Below, piece by piece: positions 33,690 through 45,809 of a stretch of 64,000 nucleotides of DNA. The translations under genes were made by a program, and so were the position numbers. The notes beneath the pieces were generated by a model. That model had not been told where the DNA came from and did not search any database. It saw only the letters and a program-made list of their open reading frames with translations. Positions within the stretch are counted from its first letter, which is position 1. Every line of letters starts with the position of its first letter. Source of the stretch: Spodoptera frugiperda (taxonomy: Eukaryota > Arthropoda > Insecta > Lepidoptera > Noctuidae); NCBI RefSeq assembly GCF_023101765.2, contig NC_064218.1, positions 4,588,001-4,652,000 of the forward strand. Reading direction: 5' to 3'.

Positions 33690-33970
33690 AAGGTCCTATG
33701 TCTCCTAGAGTGGACAGTGGGCGTCCACACAGGTCCTCCATTTCGATCGGTTTTCAGCTTCCCGCTTCACCCCGCTCCACGTCATGCCATTGCCTGCCGG
33801 CTCCGCCACCACAGTACGTCGCCAGGTATGCCGAGAAGTTTAAATAAAAATAATCTTAATATTATGATGACCGATGATGTCAACAACGTGTGTAGCACAT
33901 ACGTAGCAGCCTACGTAGATACTACGAACGCCGTGCTACGAGCTGAAATTCGTAGCTTTGTAGCTCAGTC
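33690..33970. repeat. GC-rich repeat fragment and CTACG-rich segment
   Basis: Bases about 33700-33840 (AGTGGACAGTGGGCGTCCAC ... TGCCTGCCGGCTCCGCCACC) look like an interspersed repeat. Bases 33880-33970 alternate CTACG and CGTAG words, like 31165-31245. A 104-codon frame over this block has no motif. Confidence 0.45.
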
Positions 33971-34230
33971 ATTCAACTTCACGCCTTTTATCACCGAAGG
34001 GGTAGGTAGAGGTGAACATTACGGCACATAATGCCGCTATACAATGTACACCCTCTTTTCATTATTTGTATTATAAGTCCCACCCATGTAACCTATGCCA
34101 TATTACTGGGCACAATTCTAGACTCCGTGCTACTACTGAGTTTTTGCAAAACCCAGTAATACTTTGCATTACTGGGGAATCGGAACCAGGACCCCTTGCC
34201 CAGCAGTAGCACACGACCATTTGGCTAAAG
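33971..34230 (-). mobile_element. tRNA-derived SINE (family S1)
   Basis: The reverse strand shows the GGTGATAAAAGGCGTGAAG 3' end, the body, and a diverged tRNA-like head (TAGCCAAATGGTCGTGTG) with a mutated B box (GGTTCCGATTCCCC). Confidence 0.8.
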
Positions 34231-37200
34231 AAGAAAGCATGTGAAAAATAAATGTATACTCAAATAAGTAAGTATACTGTGATAAAAATCGAAGCTTAAT
34301 AATATTTAACTGAAATTAAAGTTGATAACAATAAAATATCGGCCTGTATATAAAAACATGATCGATTGCAATGATCATGTAATTACCTCCGATGCTTATA
34401 ATTACGTGTTAGTGATTGCAGGTACTGCAACTGAAAGGTAATACGATAATAAACGTATGTGTTAAATTAATTAACGGTAGTTGTAAGTTATGTTATTAAT
34501 TAACGATAAAATTGTAACGATAGCTATTATAATCTGTTTTAAATGTTTAACGTATGCCCCTGGTTATGATATGTCGCGAGATTTTTTGTGCTATATAAAA
34601 ACAAGGGTTTTGGCAATAGGATATTTCGACTGACGATTATGATGCTATCAATTTACTTACAATGTCAATTCAAATTATGATTCTTGTATTACGTAAAGCA
34701 TATTTTTATTGTATCCCACGGTAAATGTAACATCCCTAAACTATCGCACATAAGTTCAACGGAAACGCAATAACTTTAATTTACGAACCGAGTAATCCGG
34801 ATAAGCCGTCAATTTTGTAATAACGCACATTTTCACTGTAATTGTGACAGCACATGTAATGTGAACCCGGATATTGTCGGTTTCAACGAGCATTATATTA
34901 ACACTGTGATTCTGGTACATTTGTACCTAGAGGTGGGACGGTTTCGACAAAACAAATGAACGAATGCTTTCTAGGCCGCGCCGGCTCATGACGGCGACCT
35001 TTCTATTAAAATTCTGCAAATAACAAAAGGGACGAGAGGTGTTACTGCCCTTGCCTGTTTACCTGTCCCGTGTTTAAAAAGGAATGTAATACAACCCCAG
35101 TTATTTTCATTATTCACATTTACATCACCGTTACGAGTTCATGTCGCGCGGCGTAATCTCAAAATATTTTTTCTCGTAATTCAAACGTACGTACGTGGCA
35201 AAGCGGTTATTTGAAATATTCTTCGAACAAACGATGCTGCCTTAGTTATTCGGAGAATGTACTTGTTGGTTGAAAGAGGCGAATATTAGGAGGTTGTGAA
35301 ATCAAAAGCAATTCGAATGCTGCATTCTAAATTCTGGGAACGTGTGCCTTTATCGTGAGAGTTTCTACTTCAACTTTAGCGAGGCCGTAATAACAGTCGA
35401 AACCAAACAACAGTTTCACTGACCGCCCCCCAACAGGTGAAAACTCGTAAAACTAACTGGGTGAGTTGCGACGGACGCTTGTAGAGGATCGTTTAGAGAA
35501 ACAAAGGCGCCGTGGAGTTCCGGACCGGCTCCACTGTCTCCCGCCTGCATCCAGCACGAATGCGTCTCAACTTTAATAACAATGGATTTAATTGTTCATT
35601 TCGCGACGTCAGCACAAACTGACGTAATTAAGACAAATCCTAGCGTCTATTTATAAGTCTAGGTACTCTGTACTCCAGGTATTGTTGAAAGAAGCTTTAA
35701 CTGTGAAGAAGGATCAATAAGTATTATTAAGTTATTTACTTTTCTCTTAACATAAAGCCATAAATTAGATTAGGAATTATAATTCCAAGATTAGATTCAG
35801 AGTACATTAACGTAAATACAATTGTATCTTAGATCTTATGTCTACAAATAAATAAAATGTTGATCCATTTTGTAACAGACAAAAGACATTTCCATTTGAA
35901 TTACTCAACAAATCCATTTACAACGTCCCAGACTTCAAACTTAGCAAAAATTGCACTTTTATAGAACAAATAAAAAGCCACAAAAGATTCTCTGATAGCG
36001 ACAAAGTTCAGCTTTTATATCAAATGCGACCAAGAGAATAACCATTAAGCATTTCCTTGCGCTCTGCGTGCAATAAATGAATGAAAAACTCCGCTCCAAC
36101 TTGGTAGATACAATTGATAACTTGCCCGGAGCTAAACTTTTTGCTTCCCAGTCCATTATTGACGTCTAAGATCGAAGGGAGAACGCTCCACGATATTTTT
36201 AACCTTTTATTCTGTGCGGTTATTTTCGCCTTTTCCAGCTAATTTAATGGGTTTTTAATTACTGACCAAGGAAGCGTTGACTGGTTTTCAACATTTTTTT
36301 TTCACGCGAGCCTTTCACAGTTTTAACTGGAAACCTTTTAGTTACAGTTACAGCATTGCTGATTGATAAACACTCCATTAGCTGTTCAAATTACTATTTA
36401 CTGTGATACGTTTTAAACTCACTTTGTTTAAATACGAAATTAATAGTTGAAACCATTCATCAGTGTATTATTATTATATGATTAAAGTAAAGCGTTTCAA
36501 TTAAAAACGAGACTTGTTAGTTCCCGGTCTGCTGGTCAACTTTTATTAGTTCGCCGAGTAGAAAAAGTAATCAAGTCTGCGATATATCGTGTCGCTCTCC
36601 TAACTCCCGAGATAACTCTTAATTGTTTGATGTGACGCCTCGCGGAGACGTGGGGAAGCCGTCTCGTTACCTTTTATCTTGTTTGCGAACAAATTTCAAG
36701 TTTTTAAAGAATTTGCTACGAGCTTTACGAGCATAATAGAAAGATATTATGATACAACATTTTTAACTTCTTATTACTTGACAGAAATAACTCTTGTGTG
36801 CTTACAACATAAGAATGCTTATGTAAGGTTCAATGACCCAATATTACAATTGAAACCTGCTAAAAAGTAGCTATTTTCGTTCTCCTTAGGTCAATAAGTA
36901 ACAATGGTTTATTCAGACAACAATACGCAAGCCAAACAGAATACGCAATTAAGGTAACAAAAGACGGGGACAAGAGAATATCTACTGAAAAAAGCTTTAT
37001 GAATGAAAATAAACCGAAAACGTGGATGTACGAAAATGGGTCATCGAATGAAATATTTCAACTGACCATTGTAAGTTGACACTCGAGATTTCAGCGACGT
37101 TGGCTTATGGAAGAGGTTTTGAATGGAGTTGAGGGTCCAAGATGGTTGGTGGGTGTGCAAAGGTAGGTGGAATGGAACGCACGCGACACGATACGCTCGA

Positions 37201-37802
37201 CCAACCAGTGCCAGCGTTCCAATCCCAGCAATTGTTTTCTTTGTCCAGAACACTGATGGACCGACACTGTTTTAACTAGAGAACTCTACAAATGCTCTGT
37301 TGATTTTCATCTCACAAAAAAATCATTTAGTTCAACGATACAGCTACGAAGTAATCAACGATAATTAAATTTATATGCATCGGTATTGGTTAATTTGTGC
37401 AAACACATCATTTTAATTAGTGAAACGCATAATTTTAATGCTTTATACACTGTGCAGTATATTTTTTATTCCAATTAAGTAGGTACATCAGTATATAGTG
37501 AACACTATGTACCTATTCATATTTCAAAATTAATGAGAATAAAGATAAAAAAATGTGGTTGCTTTACCTACTGGGCTAAAAACTCTTTCGTGACAAATGG
37601 TACTGGCGACGTGTAATAATCTGTGGTAAGGGCGATGTTTGAAACAACGTTCTCGTGTCACCGCAAATTCATCGGTTTTGACAAAAATGACAGCATGTAT
37701 AATATAAAAAAAATTCATGTGAAAAATAAAATGAGGCAAAATTCAATATAACATGTGACTTTACTAAACTTCAATTTTATATATAAGTAACATTTCTGTG
37801 AT
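34231..37802. other. 3.5-kb interval upstream of the kinase gene, few recognised repeats
   Basis: Unlike the DNA to its left, this interval has no SINE or MITE copy that I could place. Bases about 35400-35640 are GC-richer and contain two TGACGT-type (CRE-like) words in GCGACGTCAGCACAAACTGA. Small frames (36679-36870 +, 37041-37253 -, 37530-37739 -) have no motif. The part nearest the kinase ATG should contain its promoter, but no core promoter element is certain. Confidence 0.4.
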
Positions 37803-40800
37803 ATGCCGGGACCCGATGTGAGAGCAAATGAAAATGTCCTCGGCGAGATGTCGACAGAGCCCACTGCGACTGTGCATAGTGGCGTAGAAGCGAAAACTGA
37901 AAGAAAGCTTACTGTTCTTGAGTCACATGGATACGTCCTTGGTCGGACCATTGGGTCTGGTTCTTATGCCACAGTCAAGGTACCAGATTATTCCTCAAAT
38001 CGAATTGGCCTCGAAACATTCGTCAAAAACAATATTCATTCTGAAAGAATAGAAGGGATCTAAAATATACAGGACACGATTGGTTTTTGGACAACACTCG
38101 ATATTCTTTTTGTAATAAATGGAACCTCGATTGGAATAGGCTGCAGATTATTGGATAGTATATCTTTCAGCTGATGATAACTATGATGTTTTGGGTTCCA
38201 AGTTTGCAACAGGCTTAACTACATCTACAGACATTTGTCTGACAGACACGCTTTAGTCTTTTTGTTTTCACACTATTTTCGCACTTCTAGCCCAATCAGC
38301 TATTCTTCAGCTTTCCAGTATAAAAAATAACTTTAAATAATCATTCGTAGGTTGCAACCAGTGACCGACATAACTGTCAAGTGGCAATCAAAATAATTAG
38401 CAAGTTCCAAGCACCTGGAGACTATCTGAAAAAGTTTCTGCCAAGAGAAATAGAAGTTGTAAAAGGTCTCAAACATGAGAACCTTATACGATTTCTACAG
38501 GCCATAGAAACTACCCACAGGTAATAAGATAATCACCTCATTTTTGTTCATCCATTAAATTAATTAGAATAAAACTGCCAAAAATAAGCCAGCCATTAAT
38601 GATATCGATGCGCAAAGTTTTCGGGATTTAATAAAGCTAAATAAGGCTTTTTTATCATCCAAAGACTTCTCCTGCCTTGAATAACGCGAGAGGGAGTGTC
38701 AGACTCTTACTAACTAAAAACCACTCTGCTCATACTCGTGCTCTTTGAAGCGGAACCCCGGTACCCGTTAGGTAGTCCACAGCTCCGGGTCGGGAATCAG
38801 CCTTTCTGGGCCCCATCTGTGGTAGTCTGATGGCTCTTTGAGGCGCGTACGGAACGCGAATAACTTCTCCCGTCTAGGGTTAGGAACGAGTGTCACTTAC
38901 TGACTAAAAACCACCCCCGTTCCTATTCCTATTTTAAACAGGGGGGTTAGATTATCCACAGCTCCGGGAAGTGGACCAGTACCTATATTTATTTTTTCAA
39001 ACCCTCAAACCCTCCTTCTGCTTCTGCTTATTATTTCCAATTCCAGGGTCTATATTGTGATGGAATATGCCGAAAACGGCAGTCTCCTGGATATAATACG
39101 CAAGGACCAACATATAGATGAGGTGCGAGGCCGGCGCTGGTTCCGACAGCTCGTGGAGGCGGTTGATTACTGTCATGAACGAGGAGTTGTACATAGGTGA
39201 ACTTATATTGCATATTATATCTTACAGCATAACTTACCTAGACCAAAGTGCAATAGAATGATTGTTGAAATACCAAGTGGTAATTTAGCTGTAGGGTTTT
39301 TTTTCTTTCTTATCTGTGCAGGTCGTCCCATAATTGAGAGTCTGATGGTAGTCTTACTAACTTACATATTTTATCTAGCTCGTCGAAAAAATAAGATAGA
39401 TAGTCAAATTACTGTGCAAAATATAAGGAGACAAAATTAACAAAAGAAGAAATAAAATTTATAGGCGTTCGTCTTTTTTGTAAAAATGTTCCTAAAGATA
39501 TCCTGCCACCTCTCTATTTCAGGGACATAAAATGCGAAAACTTGCTAATGGACCACGGCTTGAACATTAAACTTTCGGATTTTGGTTTTGCTCGAGGTCA
39601 TATGAAGCCGAAGAATGGTGTATACGCGCTGAGTGAGACTTTCTGCGGAAGCTATGCTTATGCTTCACCAGAAATCTTGAAGGGAGTTCCTTATAGGCCA
39701 CAAGATTCTGACATTTGGAGTATGGGAGTGGTCCTTTACGCCATAGTGTATGGAAGACTGCCTTTTGACGATACGAATTATACGCAGTTGCTCAAAGTAA
39801 GACATTTTTGATAAATTAACTAGGTTCTCTAATTTTCTCTATTCAGAGTTTCACAGATTTTTTCGGTCTTATGTTTCGTCTTTATCATATACGATTACTT
39901 TATTGACTGTCCTAAAATATTCGGCTAAACGTGCCTTTGCGGTGCTCCTATAAAGCTAAATAATACTTATGAGTATCTAGTACAGAAAACTTATTTCAAC
40001 ATTCACAGCAAGTACAAAACAAAGTATCATTTCCTCGCGAGCCGAAGGTATCAACGGATTGTCGCAAGCTGATCACGAAAATATTGGCTCCTCTGAAAGT
40101 GCGTGTGAAGATACCTCAGATCCTGGCGGACCCGTGGATCAACCCGAACCAGCCAGCTAAGGACGAAGAGGTGGATACAGCACAGGTGACATTTGATGAC
40201 ATTTGATGACACAGAATTTTAACATTTACATAATATCAAGGTCATCAGTGGCACATGCTTTTGTTTTAACTCATCTAATTCATTAGTTTCCAATGAAATC
40301 GTAAGTATTTTGTCACCGTCCCAATATTGTGCTCGTCTGATGAACGGAACTGTGTCCGTACTGGTTTCCAAAAATGTTTCCTAGGTTTTGTAACGTTATT
40401 GGTCCAGATATGTGGATAACTTTGTTCCTCGCCGATGCACAGGCGGATCCGTGGAAAATTCTCACTGTTAGGGTCGGTACGCGCTGCGGTTAACCCCAGT
40501 AAAAAGCAAAATTATGTTCTCTGAACTGTGCTACATTATAATTGAAATAAATTCCTTTCAAAAACTCCATTCTTGTTTAATTTCATTATCTACTAGTGAC
40601 CCGGCTTCGCTGTGGTGCTATTTTTTTTCATCCTGATGGGATTTTCCATGAAGTCATACGAAGACACGACGACAAAAAACTAAATTGAATCAACCGATTA
40701 GTAAGCATCGTTTTGAATTGCATTGCTCAGTAATTTTAAAGTATAAAAAATAATAATTATTATAACTGGATAGCTTTTGCAAAAATTACCTCACAACGCC

Positions 40801-41122
40801 GCCATTTAAATGTATTTCCCAACGTTTCAGTTTACCTAGAATAGGCCCCAAAACCTTGCAATCCGCAACCATGCTAATTAAACCAATTTAAGTTGGAACG
40901 TAATAAGTAACGTTGTTTGTTCGACCGTTTTTCCCTCGTGGTCTCATCCACAACGGGTTACTGCCCAAGTCCCTTTAATTAGAGCTACACGAATAGTAAT
41001 TACGTTCATTACGTTAAAAAGGTGTCATTTTTCAGGAAAACGCGCAAGTCAGCAAAGAAGAAATAAAAAGCGTGAACATTGGCACTGTGACTTTCGACAG
41101 GAAATTAGAGGAAGTGAAATAA
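37803..41122 (+). CDS. TSSK: Testis-specific serine/threonine kinase (TSSK family), six coding exons, 344 aa
   Basis: Coding exons are 37803-37979, 38351-38520, 39047-39196, 39523-39796, 40009-40185 and 41036-41122. All introns are GT-AG and the phases join exactly (1035 bp). The kinase domain spans about residues 46-308. It has a glycine loop (GSGSYATVK), ATP-binding Lys73 (VAIK), an alpha-C Glu within PREIE (about 92), the catalytic loop HRDIKCEN (165-172), DFG at 185-187, and FCGSYAYASPE (206-216) where most kinases have APE. The CENLLMD, LSDFGFAR and TFCGS..Y signatures and the compact domain are those of TSSK kinases, which act in late spermatid differentiation. The N-terminal extension of about 45 residues and the acidic C-terminal tail are of unknown role. 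Signals AATAAA lie at 41130-41135 and 41166-41171, close to the stop. Expression in testis is inferred from the family, not seen. Confidence 0.93.
38640..38970 (+). repeat. Two F4 repeat units in TSSK intron 2
   Basis: 38650-38840 (CATCCAAAGACTTCTCCTGC ... CCACAGCTCCGGGTCGGG) is followed by a second partial unit (GACTAAAAACCACCCCCGTT ... CCACAGCTCCGG). They are in tandem, close to the exon 3 acceptor. Confidence 0.65.
40186..41035 (+). other. TSSK intron 5
   Basis: An 850-bp intron. Near 40594 it contains a fragment (CTAGTGACCCGGCTTCGCTG) of a repeat type common in Lepidoptera. No other feature was found. Confidence 0.6.
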
Positions 41123-42206
41123 TAATATTAATAAAGCAACCAATCAGAAAATAGTGAAACATTTAAATAAACTAATTATGCTTTGTTATATTTTTTTGTT
41201 TTTTGTTTTGTATTATAAAAACCTACATCAGCTCATCTTGGTTCCATGGGAGGTGGTTAAAAACTTGTCGATATTGTAACCTACGGGATCCAGCATACAT
41301 ACATTAATTTTAAATGATAGAGGTTGAAATGATAATGGCTACTACTGTTTCACATAATACTTGAGCTACAGTTTTATCAAGTTTAAAAAACATGTAAGAA
41401 ACAAACCTGCTTTATCTACGACTTCGTGTTTGCAGCCTAAACAATATGGCCCTTTGCTGAAATGTAGGTACCTACTAAAGTACTTTAGTTCACGTCAACA
41501 TTCTCTATAATTCAAGTCTAAAAATAGGTTCAAGTAGGAACCTCGTTGCTCTGATCTACGCTACACACTTTACGATTTAACTGTGCAGTTTTAACTGTAG
41601 AGTCGAACTGTACAGTTAGGAAATCGTAACGATTTAGTTTCATTTCGTACAGGTAAATCGTACGGTATGATAGCGTACATAATGATTGCAGACGCTACTA
41701 TGCAAAAAAATTAATGTTCATTTCAGAATTTTCAAAACAATAAAGTGATATTCATCACGCCTTTTTTTACCCCCGAAGGGGTAGGCAGAGGTGCACTTGC
41801 ACATTACGGCACTTAATGCCACTATACAATATACACCCACTTTTCACTATTTACATTATTATAAAGTACGTTATACATACATTTACTTTTATTATAAGTG
41901 ATATTTTAGTGCTTAAATCTTTGACTGCCAATAGAAAACTGTTGAAGGCTCACCCCCTATTACATGGGACTTATAACACAAATGGTGAAAAATGGCTGTA
42001 TATTATTGTATAGCGGTAATACATGTCGTAATGAGCACCTCTGCCCACCCCTTCGGGGATAAAAGGCGTGACGTTACTTTTTTATAAAATGATATTTAGG
42101 TGCTTAATGATGTTAAAAATGTAAAAAAAAAGAAAATTACATACCAAATAGAAAATCTTAAAATATTTTATTAGCTAAGTAAATACTAAAAAGGTTGTGG
42201 AATTTA
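41123..42206. other. Intergenic region between convergent genes, with SINE fragments
   Basis: Holds the TSSK polyadenylation signals and, at 41755-41850, a reverse S1 SINE end (CCCCGAAGGGGTAGGCAGAG). A forward S1 3' half follows at 41950-42080 (CACCCCCTATTACATGGGAC ... CTTCGGGGATAAAAGGCGTG). The two fragments face each other and could pair. The minus-strand AATAAA of the next gene is at 42167-42172. Confidence 0.65.
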
Positions 42207-44125
42207 TTATTTAACTTTCTTAGGGTTCATCCTCTGAGGCGGTTTAGGAGTACATACGTACTCGTCATCCTCTAACTTCAACGCTTCTACCTCCATTTCT
42301 TTCTTGGCTTTCACAATACACCAGTACGACACTCCGATGAGGATCACGTATATTACTGACGCAACCCAACAGTTCACCGCCACCTAATTTTAAATTACAA
42401 ACTTTATGTTAACTTATTATGTAGATAAGGTGTTCTAAAATTATCTGCCACGGCTGGAATTGGTTTGAAGATTACAATAGTGAAGAAATTCCGTATTCAA
42501 TTTGAGAACATAAAGAAGTTAAACGTTAAAAGTTGACTCTACTCTGCATAACGTGGTTCACAAATATGCACGATGCGTCTCAGACAGTGAAAGAGATAGG
42601 TCTTAGGTAAGCATCTACATCGGTGCTTGTTACAAGTGCGTTGCTGGCCTTCTGGGGATATTTTTAAGGGGGGAAAAATCATCCAATGACTTCTTCCGCC
42701 TTGGGCTAGGCGAGAGAGAGTGTCAGACTCTTACTGACTAAAAAGCACCCCGTTCCAACTCCTGCTTTTCTAACCGGAGCCCCGGTAAACCCGCTAGATA
42801 CCTAGTCCGCAGCAGGCCTTTTGGAGATAGGGATGGACCGGGTGAATTGGGCTTCCTTGTTTATTAGTCTGTGATCTGCCGAAAAGACTAAAATAACTAA
42901 CAACTAACCGCGCGATAATTGGCTTCAGTTTTCTTAATAAAATCGTCATAATCTTCATATTCTTCTTCTTCAACATCTTCTAAAAGCGTGACCACTTCGA
43001 GGTGATAACATATTCCCATGAAAAACTGAAACCAATCACCAAGAGTTCATAAACGATTATTGAAGCTTTAAAATGCTATAGGTACCTATTTAGGTATTTA
43101 CTTAAATAGATACAAAAATTACCTATGTATTCCATACAACTCCATGCCGACATGATCTAAGATTATCTCATCCAATGACTTCTCTCGCCTTGGGCGAAGT
43201 TAGAAGGAATAAGACTCTTACTGACTAAAATCACCCCGTTCGTTACTCCTGCCCTTCGAGCCGGTCTTTACCGAAGATTATTTAATAATAATCTTCGGTT
43301 CTTTACGGTACCTCTTTCTTCGTCCGTCTATTATAATATAATTTTAGCGGGTAGGTATTTCTGCAGTTCGTTTGAAGTTCAAGTAAATACCTACCTACCT
43401 GGATACCGTACTCACCAATAGCAACTGTACGGATCCTGGTCTGGATACTTATTCTTACAGGCAATTACAGGCTGTTTTTTGTCCCAATAAAATACACTTA
43501 CGGTAACCGGATAAGATAGGTATTTAATTTCTTTGATATTAGACCTACCTGAGTAGAAATAAATACCTATAATCTTCCTACACTACTAATTTATATTATC
43601 CCTATACAATGTGATAGGGGTGGGACTTCTAACCCGTTAACGCTGAGTACTACATCTAATTTTATCGACAAAAAAAAAAAAATATGGGGGGTTGAACCCC
43701 TAATTGAAAATATTGAAAAAATAGTGATTTTTTCGGTAAAAATAATTCACAAATAATTTTTTTTCTCACCAAAACATTATCAAACATATGAAAAAAGTAA
43801 TGAATTAGTTAGCAAAGCTTATTAGCTACCGTTTGTCGTTTTTTTTTTTTTGTTTCTACGACGCATACAACCTTTGATATCAAAAAAAGTAAAAAAAATA
43901 TTAAAATAGCCATAATTTTTAGGGGAGGGGATTCGACCCCTTCGACCCACGACTTTTGTCGATAAAATTAGATGTAGAACTCAGCCTTAACGGGTTAGAA
44001 GTCTCACCCCTATCACATTGTATAATACTACCTAACCTAAAGAAAACCAAATCTATTACCAGCTGTACCGCTCCCCATATGCTGAGCAGGCCACAACAAA
44101 TTCCACAACTGTATAGATAACTCAT
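42207..44125 (-). CDS. Divergent RNASEK (ribonuclease kappa) paralogue, three coding exons, 119 aa
   Basis: Minus-strand exons are 44060-44125, 42909-43025 and 42207-42383, all phase 0 with GT-AG introns (22 + 39 + 58 codons). The layout and exon phases equal those of the canonical RNASEK gene 1.7 kb upstream. Conserved features are an N-terminal Cys-rich CGICCGLLSIWG entering the first membrane segment (about residues 9-30), LLED (36-39), and N-C-W-V-A entering the second (about 65-83). It differs in an acidic run (EEEEYEDYDD, 41-50) in the loop between membrane segments and in a 35-residue charged tail absent from the 98-residue canonical form. The family spans the membrane twice and binds the V-ATPase. 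Intron 1 holds a foldback MITE and intron 2 an F4 repeat. AATAAA is 35 nt past the stop. It may have kept the role in a restricted tissue or acquired a new one. Confidence 0.85.
42660..42825 (+). repeat. F4 repeat in intron 2 of the RNASEK paralogue
   Basis: AAAAATCATCCAATGACTTC ... GAGAGAGAGTGTCAGACTCT ... CCCGGTAAACCCGCTAGATA. A further degenerate copy is in intron 1 at 43160-43280. Confidence 0.7.
43602..44024. mobile_element. Foldback MITE with about 75-bp inverted ends (family F6)
   Basis: The left end (CTATACAATGTGATAGGGGT ... CCCGTTAACGCTGAGTACTA ... CATCTAATTTTATCGACAAA) is mirrored by the right end (TTTGTCGATAAAATTAGATG ... AACGGGTTAGAAGTCTCACC ... ATCACATTGTATA). The AT-rich middle has no transposase. 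It lies in intron 1 of the RNASEK paralogue. A partial second copy is at 50532-50735. Confidence 0.8.
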
Positions 44126-45809
44126 TGCAAATGTGGCTAAATAAGTATTATAGAGATATTATAATATTACGCAGCTAATCGGTAAAAACCATTCAATTTG
44201 CGATTGATTCATTGACGTATTTATTTGTTGACGTTTTTAGAAGTCAGCAGTTTTGTCAGCAACACACAAGTTCTATGTTCTATCCAAAGAGTATAATAAG
44301 TATAGCGGTATAGTATAAGTATTTTTTTAAGTGGAGAAAATTATCCAATGACTTCTCTCGCCTTGTGTGAAGCGCGAGTGTCAGACTTTTACAGACTAAA
44401 AACCATCCTGTTCCTACTCCTGCTTTTGGACACGGTATAGTCAGGTAATAATCGGCTGAGACCAAAGAGCACTAAATTGTAATCGTTGATAAGTTCGGAT
44501 TTCGAGTAGGTTTCAAAATCCTAGTCCTCTTCGATTATAACATAGACGATACAAGTAGCGTCGAATAATACCTAATGTAGGTAGTCAGTAGCAATCACTA
44601 GAATGACATCACTGTTCATCGTTGGGTTGCCAACCATCAGATACCTTGAATTTGTCCTACTTTGGGGCGTCGCAACGCATTCACCTTCCCCGTCTCGTAG
44701 GTCCGGTGCGGCGCCGGAGCGCATCGTGTGACATGCCACAGATATTTCTATGTAAGACGACTCAACGACACCACTCCGACGCCACACCGCCGCAACGCAT
44801 CGTGTGCCCCCGCTCCCAGTTGGAAACAGAAACGCTAGGAGCAGGCATTAAAATGGCAGGTCTGGGGCTTACTAAAAGTGAATGAAAACTAAAAATAAAA
44901 GTCTAAAATTAAACAGCATTCAACATCAATACCTTTACTTCAAGAAAAACTAAGCAATGTAGTACCTACAATAATAGAATATATTATGTACAATTTATAG
45001 CATTCATTCATTTGTAATACTTATGCACAATAATTTCTGTTACTCAATTTGATACATTGATTTATGTTGGAACCACTTGATACTTAAATTATTATAAACC
45101 ATTCACATTATAAGCAATGCAGGGCAGTCCCGACATTGATAACGACAAATTCAGTTGCTAAGTCGTCAATTTGTTACAATATAATTTCAACCTTATTAGT
45201 TTGTAATAAAGCTGAATATCTATTCATACAAATTTCGACTTAGCTTCCTGTGTCTGTTGTTAACAATGTCGAGACTTCCAGGGCCATCTATTAACAATAG
45301 GGTAAATCTTAACAGTTTTAAAAGGACAACAGACATGGAAGGTAAAGCATTGATCATACTATGTGGTTTTCTTTTAAATACTTTAAATAGAATTAATTTA
45401 TTTATACATGGAGTCATGTTGTAAGAACATTGATAAATTACTTTGGATGTAATATTTTTTTTTCATTAAATGCTAATTTATGACAACCTTCATGTGTTGT
45501 TAACTTATGTCTAAAGTTCTAACTTTAACACATGGATGATATCTATTTTGTCTGTGGTCAAATCTGACATTGAGTAATTGGCTGGTAAGAACCTTTTGAC
45601 CACAGATTCACAATCAAAACCAGTAAGGTTGGGTAAGACCTCTTTAGATAATATGACATAAAAATTAGAGGAGGAAACATTTTTGGGAACTCTGACTCAA
45701 AGAGTTAATATAAATAAATTATTAATGGAATGGAGTTATTCAACAGTAACATAACAACTTATACCTCCGCGCAGTAGCATAGATGACAATACCACTTTTT
45801 TCCCAACTT
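44126..45809. other. Spacer between the two RNASEK genes
   Basis: Contains an F4 copy at 44330-44440 and a GC-rich patch at 44640-44830 in which CGCATCGTGTG occurs twice (44719 and 44796). It should also hold the 3' UTR of canonical RNASEK and the promoter of the paralogue. No other gene was seen. Confidence 0.5.
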
